From Eriocheir sinensis (taxonomy: Eukaryota; Arthropoda; Malacostraca; Decapoda; Varunidae): DNA of 64,000 bases. This document shows positions 25,927-37,560 of this stretch, piece by piece (the stretch's first letter is position 1; every line of letters begins with the position of its first letter). Location of the stretch: assembly GCF_024679095.1 (NCBI RefSeq), contig NC_066520.1, positions 13,844,709-13,908,708 of the forward strand, given 5' to 3'. A program made the position numbers and the translations under genes. Under the pieces are notes generated by a model. It did not search any database. It worked only from the letters and a program-made list of their open reading frames with translations, and was not told the origin of the DNA.

Positions 25927-26201
25927 ACCCGCTCCTCTGTGCACGTGAGGGATGGATGGGGTGGAGGGGAAGGGGAGTGGGAGTGGAACAAGGGGGAAAG
26001 GAGGAAGAAATCGAAACATGGAGGAAGGGACTGTGAAATCTGTCAGCTGACCTGTCCAAGGCGAGTACACGAATGGAATAGGAATGTGTTTGTTTGTTTG
26101 TTTGCTTGTATCCGTTTTTTTTTTTTTGGGGGGGGGGAGGATTGTGAGCTTTATCTTCATAACCCACATTCTGGAAACTGGTATTTTGTTATTCATCTTC
26201 G

Positions 26202-26202
26202 T

Positions 26203-26242
<40 letters not shown>

Positions 26243-26303
26243 GACAAGCGTCCAGTATCGAAAACTTGCATCGTTTAATATAAAAGTAAGGTTATGAGGA
26301 CAT

Positions 26304-26376
<73 letters not shown>
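26202..26376. repeat. (GT)n and (GA)n microsatellites
   Basis: (GT)n 26202-26240 and (GA)n 26306-26376; a third, (GA)n, lies at 26671-26727. Confidence 0.95.
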
Positions 26377-26379
<3 letters not shown>

Positions 26380-26670
26380 GGGGAGTGAGTACCTACCAAG
26401 ACGTAACAGGCACGCAATAACAACAATAAGTGGACATTCATGATCATTTAAGAATCTCAACAACTACCTTCCGTGCGCTAGTCAGGAATAATACATGTTA
26501 AATTCACCTCGGCCCTGCCCAGCGCGTGCCAAGGGAAGGGAAGTGCTGCCAAGGTCTGTCAATAGCCATGCATTTCTTATCCTATAGCGATATTTATGGT
26601 TAAGTAGGAAGAGTCTGAATCGTCCGAGCCATTAACTGCAAGGATGAGTTATACCATGAGTTATACTACC

Positions 26671-26731
<61 letters not shown>

Positions 26732-26738
26732 CATGTTA

Positions 26739-26797
26739 GGTATAGTTGAGGGCATCATCTATATCTACGCGTGGCCTCGGTGCTCATCTCCGTAGTT
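26739..26797 (-). mobile_element. SINE fragment, family shared with 45141 and 61111
   Basis: TATAGTTGAGGGCATCATCT and ACGCGTGGCCTCGGTGCTCATCTCCGT match the 3' part of the SINE copies at 45141-45427 and 61111-61369. The tRNA-like head is absent. Confidence 0.55.
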
Positions 26798-26895
26798 CAA
26801 GTGGTAGGCTATAATAATGTTGCTCCGTCTGAGTCGTATATGGAACACAAAGTCGCAATCCGACAATCCAACCAAGCAACACGCACACACATACA

Positions 26896-26932
<37 letters not shown>

Positions 26933-26935
26933 CAC

Positions 26936-27474
26936 CTTGCAAAGGGCATCCCTAAATTAGGTATTCAACGTCGAACAACAAAAATGATCTCTCCCTTGCC
27001 CAACAAACCTTACGACGAAAATTAAGGCTCTAAATCTGAATATGTTCTCTCTTGAGAAACGTCGCCTCCAAGGAAAAATGATTGAATATTTTAAAATATT
27101 CAATGGCTTTACGAATGTGGACAATTCAAAATTGTTCATAATCGATGACACTTTGCCAACGAGAAATAATGGCACAAAACTTAGGTGTAAACGACCACCA
27201 AATTTTTCTTCACCAATATTGTAGTGCGAGAATGGAGAAAGCAAAATCTAATTTCAATCAATTTGGGAGAAAGCTACCGCCTTCTGTGGTCCTGTGCAAC
27301 ACGATCCAAGCAAGCTCGACCGACACTTCTTTCCATTTAATATTTACTAAGGTAGAAATGCAAATTAAGTTCTGGTGCCATCTGATTAATATAGATTCAC
27401 TTAGGAGACCACCTAGTTTGCAGCATAGGGTTTGTGTGGTCTGAATATCTATGTAAATCTATGTAAATCTCGTG
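26936..27474 (+). mobile_element. Non-LTR retrotransposon (CR1/jockey type), truncated 3' end
   Basis: Frames read RRTTKMISPLPNKPY, LFSLEKRRLQGKMIE-type sequence (27042-27090), then NGFTNVDNSKLFIIDD. This is the conserved C-terminal part of CR1/jockey-like ORF2 after the reverse transcriptase. Stops and frame changes follow. The 3' end is GTGGTCTGAATATCT plus two ATGTAAATCT repeats. Not intact. Confidence 0.75.
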
Positions 27475-27926
27475 GCTGTTGCGTCACTGATTGCGTAAAC
27501 CCTTGGCGGTGCGGAATAGCTAGTCTTACTCAGCTCCTCAAAATCTACGTATTATCATCATTACAGTAATTCAACACAGTGCAGCATATTAAACCGAAGA
27601 GTATTCATATCCTAAGGTATTCTATAACTCAGATACACCCATGACGCTGGAAAATTAAGGGAGAAGCGAATAAAGTAGATGAGAGAATTCCATGAGCCGA
27701 TGAATGAACACTGAACTATGAAAGACCACGGAAAGGAAGGGTGCAGCACTCCATCCCTTTTTATTATTTTTGGATGGCCATAAGTACTTTTGAACGGCGT
27801 GTGATGTGTAAATGTAGGCAAATAAGAGTACACATATCAAAGAAGAGAGTAATTAGATAACCTTTACACATGAATTTGACCTCTTTTTCTGGCCTCTCGT
27901 TCTTATTTATTTTAATGGAGCAGCGT

Positions 27927-28010
27927 CTAGAGGGCCTTTTTTGTTCCTGTGTTTGTTTGTTGCCCTTGAGTTGTCTTCTTTGCTGTATATATAAGAAAAA
28001 AGAAGAAAAC
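27927..28010 (+). mobile_element. Retroelement 3' tail, TTGCCCTTGAG family
   Basis: AGAGGGCCTTTTTTGTTCC, TTGTTGCCCTTGAGTTG, CTTTGCTGTATATATAAG and an A-rich tail; a 5'-truncated copy. Confidence 0.65.
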
Positions 28011-28301
28011 AGTACGTGGGTGAAGATGGTACCCGGCCTTTGTTGACCTCCAAGAAGCCATGCTGGACGATCCTCTTAGGTAAGCATTTTGGGGCTATGT
28101 TAACATTTCTTTTATCTTTACATTCTTTTTCACTGCTTATTGGGAGGCTTGAGGGTTAGTAGATTACATATATGACGATGCAATAGTTTTTCGTACGGTG
28201 GGAAGCGAGATAATGACGTGTATAGGTAACCAATTTTAATTTTGCTTTTTGTGGCTCGCCATGAATTGTTGGGCGTAAAAACTGTTATGATAGGCATGAA
28301 T

Positions 28302-28346
28302 GTGTGTGTGTGCGTGTGTGTGTGTGTGAGTGTGTGTGTGTGTGTG
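28302..28346. repeat. (GT)n microsatellite, interrupted
   Basis: GT dinucleotides with GC and GA interruptions. Confidence 0.9.
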
Positions 28347-28708
28347 ACCCGCCCAAGGCCACCCATGATCAATGCCAGCAAAGTCATGTGTCCCGGGTGT
28401 GTGTCTTGGGTTTCGGGAGTGCCAGGTCACCACCCTGGGGCAGGAAACGGTCAATTTACATATACAAAATCATGCTATACACTACAGTTATCACCAGATA
28501 AACATGAACCACGTAAGAAAATCGTTGGTTGGGTAGAACTGTAAATTGTCCCTGGAAATGAGTATTACTGACGAGAGGGCAGCCACCTCTTGCGAAGTTT
28601 ATACCTACAACATGGATTATTTTTTGGTCTCTGAATTGAGTGCAGTAACAAATGACTTCCGGAAAATAGAAGGAGGGTGAAGGGGGTCGTAGTTGGCGAA
28701 GACCTCCT

Positions 28709-28750
28709 GTTAGGTAGGTTATGTCAGGTTAAGTTAGGTTAGGTTAGTTT
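28709..28750 (+). repeat. Short interstitial TTAGG repeats
   Basis: Degenerate GGTTAGGTTA pentamers, about eight units. Confidence 0.6.
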
Positions 28751-29099
28751 AAATTTATTCGGCATGCAGTGTGGGGCGGCAGATATACGCAGCGTAGGAC
28801 GGGACAGGGCGGTGGCGTGGGGGGGGGTTACTACACAGGCCAGTGGTAACAGGTGGGAGCAAAGGGGTGGCAGGTGCACAACAGGCATTGAAAAGTCAAT
28901 CATTTAGTGTTTTCCCCCCAAAATACTATCTCCATAATAAAAAGCATCATATTTTGTCCAGAAATAAGCAGTCAGTGTCTCAAAATTAGTAGGCTACCCT
29001 CTCTTCAATAATCCTCCAGGAAACAATCTAACTTCAGAAGGTACAACAATGAAACAATGGGCAGGTCAGTCAACACAGTTTCTATCCTTCTCTCTGTTC
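28751..29099. other. Intergenic before the broken retrotransposon
   Basis: No supported feature; a G run at 28820-28828 only. Confidence 0.4.
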
Positions 29100-30208
29100 C
29101 TTTATCTCCAGTTTTCTTTCCGGCCGTTCTATCTCTGCTGTGGTAGACGGTCACTATTCTTCCCCTAAACCTATCTACAGTTGTGCCCCGCAGGGCTCTG
29201 TCCTATCAACCACTCTCTTCCTGTTATTCATCAATGATCTTTCCATAAAAAAATCTGTCCTATCCACTCATATGCTGACAACTCTACTCTGCATCATTCA
29301 ACTTCTTTCAACAGAAGACTCTCTCAACAGGAATTGCAAGACTTCAGACTGGAGGTTGCTGAACGCCTAACCTCAGACCTTGCTATCATTTCTGATTTGG
29401 GTTAAAGGAACCTTGTGTCCTTCAGTGCCTCAAAAACCAAATATCTCCACCTATCAACTCGATACAATCTTCCAAACACCTATCCCCTATTCTTCGACAA
29501 CACTCAGCTGTCACCTTCTTCAACACTAAACATCCTCGGTTTATCCTTAGCTCAAAATCTCAGCTGGAAACTTCACATCTCTCTCACTAAATCAGCTTCC
29601 TCGAGGTTGGGCGTTCTGTGTCGTCTCCGCCAGTTCTTCTACCCCGCACAGATGCTTTCCATAATAAGGGCCTTGTCCGCCCTCATATGGAGTATGCATC
29701 TCACGTGTAGGGGGGCTTCATTCACACAGCTCTCTTGAACAGAGTGGAGTCTAAGGCTCTTCGTCTCATCAGCTCCCCTCCTCTTACTGACAGCCTTCTA
29801 CCCCTTAAATTCTGCCGCCATGTTGCATCTCTTTCTATCTTCTATCGACATTTTCATGCAGACTTCTCTTCTGAACTTGCTATCTGCATGCCTCCCCCCC
29901 CTCCCGTGGCCCCGCTGCACATGACTTTCTACTCAAGTTTATCCCTATACTGTCCAAACCCCTTATGCAAGAGTTAACCAGCATCTTTATTCTTTCATCC
30001 CCTTCACTGGTAAACTCTGGAACAGCCTCCCTTCGTCTGTATTTCCTCCTGTCTATGACCTCTCCATTCAAAATTAACCTCTCTTTTTGTCACTCTATAC
30101 TTTTTGCTACATGAGAGCAACAGTTAGCAGGCTTTTTTTTCTACATTTTCTTTTTTGTTGCCCTTGAGTTGCTCTGTGCTGTAAAAAAAAAAAAAAAGAA
30201 AAAAAAGC
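29100..30208 (+). mobile_element. Broken non-LTR retrotransposon (reverse transcriptase C-terminal half and 3' tail)
   Basis: Reads APQGSVLSTTLFLLFINDLS (RT motif), then in another frame PIHSYADNSTLHHS, so the catalytic YADD is YADN. Later SFSASKTKYLHLS, LNILGLSLAQNLSW and LLNRVESKALRLISS, then KLWNSLPSSVFPP. At least one frameshift (in the A run near 29247) and in-frame stops are present. The end carries TTGTTGCCCTTGAGTTGC and poly-A, identifying the source family of the tails listed elsewhere. The class is jockey/CR1-like; it cannot encode an active enzyme as it stands. Confidence 0.85.
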
Positions 30209-30577
30209 CCCTCCTTCAATAAAAAGTAAGGGACAAGTCTTCTAGTTGACCCCAGCATCCTCACAGGTTTTCACCACTCCATGGGTAGTTCACAAACCCA
30301 TACTCAGCACCTCTAAAATTGATTTGATATCAGAAAGTAATATCTGATTTGCATCCCAAACTAGAAATGCCTTTCACAAGGGAACTAAGTACCTAGGAAG
30401 TCTTTTGAGCTTCACCTGTTGAAGATGTGTTAAGCCTGTATGTACTCTATTGTCTGATCTCACTTCATGTTTGTTTATTACCTCTGAACTTTCAAGACAT
30501 TAATCTCCTGTCAGAATCAAATGCCAATTTTTCATGTTAAGATCAGAGAGTGAGTGATCTGATTCTTTCAGCTAGTG

Positions 30578-30710
30578 ATGCTGCGAGGTGTTGAGGTGTT
30601 GCGGAGGATCGTCCAGTCGCCTGTCATCACGTCAACCAGGAGGGTCATCAAGAATGCATTCAATAAACATCTCTTTGCAACAAATGTCACAATCTCATTC
30701 ACATTATCAG
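30578..30710 (+). CDS. MPV17L2: MPV17L2 exon 1
   Basis: ATG at 30578, 44 codons plus one base, ending TCAG|GTATAT. Encodes the basic N-terminus and the first part of helix 1 (HLFATNVTISFTLSG). The start is the first in-frame ATG; the reading frame upstream has no splice-supported extension. Confidence 0.85.
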
Positions 30711-32321
30711 GTATATAGGTACAGATTTGCTTACATGCAGATTTCAGATTGGCTTATTACCTTTGGTGCATAAGGCACAGGAGATTTTTGAGTCCCCCTT
30801 TTGTAAGAAAAAGTATAACTTATAAACTGAGAAGTATGGTTCAGTGTGTTTATGAATATTGTTGTCTATATTTTGTAATTAGTGTAAGGAGTGGGCAAGA
30901 TGTCAGCTGTGTAACCGAAGTGGATGCAGATTGAAACGTTGACATTTGATTTCTTTTTTAACAATAAAAGTGCTCTTCTTGGACATGAGAGGTAGTGTAT
31001 TGATTGCATGTGTGAGATCCTCATCTTCCTGCAGGCCTGGGTGATGTCCTTCAGCAGCAGCACAACATTGTCCGGCAGCGGCAGCACTCATGGGACAGGG
31101 CTCGGACGCGCCACATGACTTGCACCGGGGTGACTGTGGGCGCACTTTGCCACCACTGGTAAGTATGGGTGCTTGATGTTCCTCTGAGGTGGAGCAAGGG
31201 TGCAACATGGGTTACTCAGGAATTCCAGTGGTCCAGCCAAAAATAGACAACCTCCAACCAATTTTGAACATAAAGTAGGTACAGTAATTTTGAAACTGTG
31301 TATTATATGGAATCCACACTATTGTAATGACCATGCAAATGCAGGAAAGGCCAAAAATTCTTTGGACCAATGGGAAATATCTTTGGCTCATTACTAAAGT
31401 GCTGGCCATTCCTTCCACCCAGGATAGTGTTGTTATAAATGGGATGCAAAGATGGCCCATGTCCTCTCTAAAGAGTAAATTATTGAAGAGTAGACCTATT
31501 TCTCATGGATTTTGGAAGCAACATATACCTGCTGTTTACCAGTGGTTTGCATTTGGCATGCCAGGGATTCTAGGATTGAGCCAGTGTGCCCTGATGACAC
31601 TGTGAGATGGAAGGAGTTAAATGATAAAACAGTTACTTGTAGAACTTACTAGGCCACATGAAGATAGTGGAAAAATAAAAAGAATTGGGACTTGATATCT
31701 CTCCCTCTTGGTTTTCAAAGGCTCCACATGTGTCAAAAATTGAGCCCAACAAGATGGACATAGACATTAAGGAGGTGTTGTTTCAAAGGCTATATATTCC
31801 TTGGGCATCCAACATCCATCACCAGTACTCTGTGCACCTCTGAGGTGTAATGTCTGGCAGCTCTTGTTACTGATCTGTGGACCCTTTAAATGTGGAAAAT
31901 CAAGACTACAAAGAGTAGTACAGCCAAGGTCAGGCCACTATGCCACTGTGCCCCTGACTGTCCTCTGCTCCCTTTCAGGTACTTGCTCCTGGACCGCCGC
32001 CTGCCAGGTCGCTCAATGGCAGTGGTACTGAAAAAGCTGCTTGTGGATCAGCTGCTGTTTTCACCTCTGTGCCTCACTGTGTTCTTCCTCTCCCTGGGAG
32101 TGTTTCGGGGTGGTGGTGTGAATGAGTTTGTCTCGGACGTGCAGCAGAAGGGGTGGCGGCTCTATGTGGCAGAGTGTTTGGTGTGGCCGCCAGCACAGCT
32201 CGTAAACTTCTACCTCCTGCCCACTAAATTCAGAGTACTCTATGATAACTCCATCTCCCTCATGTTTGATATCTACACCTCCCATGTCTGTTATGATAGA
32301 GAGACCCCAGAGGATGATTAG
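30578..32321 (+). CDS. MPV17L2: MPV17/PMP22-family membrane protein, MPV17L2-like, complete (199 aa)
   Basis: Exons 30578-30710, 31035-31158 and 31979-32321 (TAG 32319-32321) join in phase to 199 residues, close to the usual 200 or so. Family signatures appear in order: GLGDVLQQQ near residue 44, WDRARTRHM, HHWYLLLDRRLPGR, VLKKLLVDQLLFSP, VWPPAQLVNFYLLP and KFRVLYDNSISL. The VLKKxLVDQL and WPxxQxxNFxxxPxxFRVxY pattern is that of MPV17 proteins; MPV17L2 is the closest by recollection. Family members are four-helix channel-like proteins of mitochondrial or peroxisomal membranes, and MPV17L2 is reported in the mitochondrial inner membrane, linked to mitoribosome assembly. The N-terminus (MLRGVEVLRRIVQ, with R/K and no acids after E6) could be a mitochondrial presequence; this is inference. 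Confidence 0.92.
31035..31158 (+). CDS. MPV17L2: MPV17L2 exon 2
   Basis: Between TTCCTGCAG and TG|GTAAGT. Encodes GLGDVLQQQHNIVRQ, WDRARTRHM and the start of the HWY motif. Confidence 0.94.
31159..31978 (+). other. MPV17L2 intron 2
   Basis: 820 bases. A plus-strand open frame spans most of 31327-31605 and is Trp/Lys-rich, but has no initiation or splice context and no match I know. It may be a mobile-element remnant. Confidence 0.5.
31979..32321 (+). CDS. MPV17L2: MPV17L2 exon 3 with stop
   Basis: Starts after CCCTTTCAG; the split Trp codon (TG|G) completes HHWYLLLD. Encodes helices 2-4 and an acidic C-terminal tail (RETPEDD). A TATAAA-type poly(A) candidate at about 32529, followed by a GT-rich stretch, would end the transcript about 210 bases later. 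Confidence 0.94.
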
Positions 32322-32584
32322 TGTGTGTCAGGGTTTGTGTATGTATTTGTGTGTCTGAATCATTCTCTCCATTTTAAAAGGAGTAAGTCAACTATATTGT
32401 TTTCTTTTGTAGTGGAACAAAAACTATTTATTTACTTAATTTTCTCTGTCTCTGAATGCACGCTTAAATGTGAAGATGTTTATATGTGAAAGTTTGTGTA
32501 CAAATTGTAAAAATGTAATATATTTGTTATATAAATATATTTGTTGATTTTACTGTGACCTTGTGTGCTGTTCTATAGTCTCAC

Positions 32585-33301
32585 TACTCTCACTACACTT
32601 TATGTGGGAATTCAGTGCTGATGCAAAAAAAATTACATCAGTTAGTTTGGACATGGATGGCATGGTTCTAGGATAGTGTGGATGGCAGATAAGATAGCCA
32701 TTGTGAAGCATGTGTGGGTGTGCATGTATTGCTCAGTGAATGATAGAGGAAAGAATGGGAAGGTTGAGGTGAAGAAATTTTGGATGATTTACAGGCGTGG
32801 AAAGTGGAAAAAAGTTCACACATTTAATTTGTCTCTTAAATGAAGACATCAGCATAATAAAGATTTCCTTGGTACACTGGAACACAATAAAAGGAGGACA
32901 GGTGCCACAAGCTGCTATAGTTTTGTTGTATCAAGGTTAGATGTAAAGGGTGGATGTGGCTGCTATACAAATGTGATATAGTAAACAAGTTTTGATTACT
33001 CATTGTCCCTTGGTGTGATCCTCTCAAAATGTACAGGGTATTAATTTATTTAGATTATAATCAGGTGGACTGGAAATGCCTTTGTAGACGTAGCTTTCAG
33101 AGTGAGTGATATGTGTGATAGGAAGCTGATAAACAAGGCATTAGGGAATGTTAAGGGTGAGTCATGCACTATATGGGTAAGTGTTATTTTGAAAGTAGGT
33201 ACTGACAGAGGGAACTGAAGCACAGATCTTGAAACAGAGAGAGAGAAAAAATGATCATGCTTATATATTTTAAAGTTGATATACTATTGTTTTTTTGTTA
33301 T
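32585..33301. other. Intergenic, downstream of MPV17L2
   Basis: AT-rich. AATAAA at 32886 and AATAAAG at 32855 are alternative poly(A) candidates. Nothing else recognised. Confidence 0.4.
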
Positions 33302-33525
33302 TTAACCTGGTAGCAGCGGAGATCATGTTTTTTAATGGTTCTTCTAAGCGAGAAAAATGAGAAAAAATCACCCCTCACACAAACCATTTCATAATATATA
33401 TTAAATCATTTGTGATCAGATTATGTATCATCTATTTTTGGGGGGTTTATATCATGGCACAAGTTTGGCCCGTCGCTGCTTCACGGTAAAGCCACAAATT
33501 TGGCCCGTCGCTGCTACCGGGTTAA
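33302..33525 (-). mobile_element. TTAA-flanked MITE (piggyBac-like), copy 1
   Basis: Begins TTAACCTGGTAGCAGCGG and ends CGCTGCTACCGGGTTAA: terminal inverted repeats CCYGGTAGCAGCG inside TTAA duplications. Its reverse complement matches 40306-40493 almost throughout, with an extra 37-bp duplication of the subterminal GCAGCGACGGGCC region. Confidence 0.82.
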
Positions 33526-34600
33526 ATATTAAGAATTGTGTCTATTTGGTATTACTTGATTATTATTGGCTATAGCTGATCTTTTCTTGGTTTAGTCTTA
33601 AGGATAAATGTGAGGATGGTGAGGAGGAAGACATGAGAAAAGCAAAGTATGGATGCAGGCGAGGACAACACGGAGGTGGAGGGTGAGGATGATTTGAGGA
33701 GTGAATTGCAGGACACGGTTCCATGACCCCACAAGTCACAACTCCATTAAAACGTAAGTGATGGAATGTCTTTGGGTTGCAAACATCACCAATTTATGAT
33801 TCATTTTGTTACTGTTCCAAATTTTCCCTGATCTCAACTAAATGTACAACTTACCTGATGCATGATATGGAAATTAGTGTGTGTGTACCTCTTTTCATTA
33901 TGGTCATAGTGAAAGAAGGATCATTCACTCCTTATAGTATCATCAGAAGCATGTAGTTGTAGTTGTTTTTAAAGTAGTAATAGTAGTGGTGGTATTAACA
34001 GTAGATGAACTTCCTTGCTGAATATCAGGGAGAGAGAGAAAAAATTGTAGATGTCTTAGATTTAGAGGTATCTTTTTTTTAGAGATTTGTATAACATGTG
34101 CAGTGCTCATTTCAGCTCAGTCTGTGTCTTCAATGAGTCGCTATACATAAGGTGGAACTAAAGAAAAATTGACAATAATCGACTCAATAACGTACATTCA
34201 TTTAGTTTCTCTGGAATTAGGTCATGAACCTAAAAGAAGGCAGAATATTTTTTTGAGTGATCCAGTAAACCTGAAAGAAAGAAATGATTTTATGCCATAT
34301 GCTAAGTTTCTGAAAAAGGAAATTATCTTGTTGGCCTTATCAAGAATTAAAGAGATGTTAGAATACTTATGAAGTGTTTAATGAGTGGGCTTTTGGGTGT
34401 TTGTTTTCATGAAATGTCAGAAGTAACTCCTTGCCCCTCCATCCACATAGCTGTCTAAGGACTGTCATGCAAGGGTGTATTGGGCCATGTGACGCGGGTA
34501 TTTAAAGGCTCTTATGACGCACCTCGGCAACTGTGGATGTTAATTGTGTGATTCATGGATTGCGTGTCCTCAGCGTTGCTTTGTGGTGGGAGTTGCATGG
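33526..34600. other. Intergenic, no supported gene
   Basis: AT-rich sequence. An open frame at 34169-34372 is Lys/Glu-rich but isolated, with no splice or start support. Confidence 0.4.
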
Positions 34601-34602
34601 GC

Positions 34603-34967
<365 letters not shown>

Positions 34968-35579
34968 CCCCCCGCCCACCAATTTTTGCCTGTTTATAAT
35001 GAAGATTGTATTTAGGAAGATGGAAAAAATATCAGGAGATTAGAAGCAGGAGGGTTAGAGGGATTTACATACTCCCTGTGGGTTAATCAATAATTTTTTT
35101 CAACACTAAAGCAGTAAGATCAACTCCAGGTCAGTCTGATACACTTTTTCATTATGTGCCTACTGCTAATACTGACTTTTAGCACTCTATATCCATCACC
35201 AGACAATACCCAAAGCTGTTAATTTATTTATGGATGGTAGTTATTAATGCTCTCTAGAACCTGCTTTGATACCTGTAGGAGTATTGAAGTACTACTATTT
35301 GGAGCCTTTTATCACCCTCTTTTTATTTTCCTGATTAAATAGGTAAGTGTTTTGTTTTGATTTCATATATTTTGATACTTGTGACGAAGTGAAATAGCGA
35401 GCCCATGTTACTGCTTCCCTCCACTTTTTCTGTCATCCCTTCCCTAGCAACTCCCTCACTCAGTATGAAAGAAGTCATCGCAGCGGGTTTTTCTCAGCTC
35501 GCTCTCACGTGGTGGGGGACAACGGCAGGTTAATTAGTGGCCTGAAGTCAATGCCACACAGGGTTTGATAAAGATCTCG

Positions 35580-36840
35580 CTTATCACCCCGCCTCCTTCT
35601 GCCATGACCGTCTCCTCGTAGCGTCATAGTGCGACCTTCTCGTAAGTTTCTGGAAGGAGAAAAGGCCAGGATGCAAAGGGGCAACATGCCCTCCCTGCAT
35701 GTGCCTGTGCAATGTCTTATCTCCCAGCCTCCTCCCAATGTGACGCCTTGACCTGTCTTGCGACCTTGCCATAAATCTCTTGAAGGAGCAAAGACAGCTG
35801 CATAGGAGGGCAATAATCCTTTTCTGCATTTGCTTATACAATGTTTTATCTCCTTATTTCCCATTGCAGTCACCTCCCAAAGTGACTCCTTGACTTGTCT
35901 CCCTGCAGTATCATATAACGGCCTTGTCATTAATCTCTTGAAGAAGCAAAGACAGCTGCAGAAGGGTATGGGAGGGTAAAAGTCCTTCCTTGCATGTGTT
36001 TAACCATATCTCCCTTCCTGACTCCTTGCCTTGTCTCCTGGCAGTGTCATACAGCGACCTTGCCATAAATCATTTGAAGGAGCAAAGACAGCTGCATAGG
36101 GGTATGGGACTGGGAGGGCAACAGTCCTTCCCTGCATGTGTTTGTACCGTGTCTCATATTCAAGTCTCCTCCCATCCTGACTCCTTGCCTTGTCGCCTTG
36201 TTGCAGCGATATTCTCTAAAGTCTTTAGAAGGAGTGATAACAGCTGAAAAGGGATCTAAGGGAACAACCAGCCTTCCCTGCATGTGTTTATACAGTGCCT
36301 TATCTTCCAGTCTCCCTCTATGACTCTGCCTTTGTTCCGTGAGTTTCGATACAGGGACCTTTTCTTAGTGTCTGTAGAGGAGCCACAACCCCTTCCTGTG
36401 CTTTCGCTATACCCTGCCTCTGCCCGGTCTGCCAGTGCTCTGACTTTGCTCCTCAACCGTGGTAAAGCAGCCCTCTGCTATGTCTGCAGGAGAGCAAAGA
36501 ACCCTATTAGAAGACAACCCCCCTTTTCCCGTCGGTTAAGCCTCATCTTACTCAGTCCCCTCCCATCGTAATTCCCCGACCCTCTCCTTATGCATGGTGC
36601 AATGACCCCTAATCTCTATGGGGAGCAAAAAAAGGTTCAGAGAGGCAGCGACCCTTTCTTCACCCTGTGTATCCCTCGTCTTCTTGTCTCGACGTGACTA
36701 CTCGATCCTGTTTTTTTTATCCCTGCTTCAATGACCTCGAGTCTATCTGGAGCAAAAAAGGCTTATAGGGGGGAGGGGAACAAACCCCTTCATGTGTCTT
36801 GACAATTTCTCGTCCTCCCAACTTGCGTGTCAGGTAGGCG
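35580..36840. repeat. Decayed tandem array, about 115-165-bp units
   Basis: About nine diverged units. Anchors recur: TTCCCTGCATGTGTTTATAC (35691, 35821, 35985, 36127, 36273), GACTCCTTGCCTTGTC, and CTTGAAGGAGCAAAGACAGCTG. Similarity fades towards the right. Several minus- and plus-strand open frames here are by-products of the repetition. Confidence 0.75.
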
Positions 36841-36884
36841 GAACTCTTTCTTGCCCGTCCTGTGGCCTGACCCTCCCGAGATCG

Positions 36885-36945
36885 TAATCGTGATAAGCAG
36901 ATGGCAGCGATAAGCGACGGCGAGCCACTCAGGTGTCTTATCGCG
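36885..36945. promoter_or_regulatory. Cluster of three GATA motifs
   Basis: GATAAG at 36892 and 36909 and CTTATC at 36937 within 51 bases, about 3.3 kb upstream of NPC1. Candidate GATA-factor element; could be chance. Confidence 0.25.
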
Positions 36946-36949
36946 CCAC

Positions 36950-37560
36950 TTGTGTTCATATCATCAGCGGACTGGGAGGAGAGAGATTACAGGTGTGCGT
37001 GTGTATGTGTGTGTGGGTAGAGGTGTAGGGGGGGTGGAGAGGAGTATTGGTGGGTGTTACAAGGATAGATGTTGTGGTGGGGAGGGTAAGGACTGCTGCT
37101 GGAGGGGAGATTGGGGTGAAGGAAGGGGGATAGGGGGATGTAGTAAGTATAGGGGCAGACCACTTCTCTAGCAGGGGGAATATGGGGAGGTGGGTGGGAT
37201 TATGAGGTGTGTTATGAGTATGGGGATAGGTGGGGAGGTAGGGGAGACTAAGAGAAGTGTGGGGAGAGGCCTAGGGAGGTGTTACGGGTATGGGGTGTAG
37301 ATGGGGAGGTAAGGGAGACTAAGGGAAGTGTGGGGAGGGGCATAGGGAGGTGTTACGGGTATGGGAGTAGGTGGGGAGGTAGGGGAGACTAAGGGACGTG
37401 TGGGGAGAGGCATAGGGAGGTGTTGCGGGTATGGAAGTAGATGGGGAGGTAGGGGGAGAAAGGGAGTGTGGGGAAGGCTGCTGGGGTGTGTTAAGAGGAT
37501 GAGGAGGAGTGGGGAGACGTGGCACTGCTGCAGAAGGGGAGGGTGAAGGGGGGGGGGGTT
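36950..37560 (+). repeat. G-rich minisatellite, about 70-bp unit
   Basis: Within a G-rich stretch, 37205-37490 holds four copies of GGGGAGGTAGGGGAGACTAA, AGTGTGGGGAG, and GGGAGGTGTTACGGGTAT. Confidence 0.8.

Noticed and set aside
28016..28080. Exon-like segment (reads RIVQHGFLEVNKGRV on the minus strand) ending at a good plus-strand donor AG|GTAAGC
   Set aside because: Only about 60 bases, abuts a retroelement poly-A tail, and no partner exon fits; probably chance or repeat flank.
31327..31605. 92-codon frame in MPV17L2 intron 2
   Set aside because: Cannot be joined in phase with neighbouring exons and would disrupt a complete MPV17-family protein.
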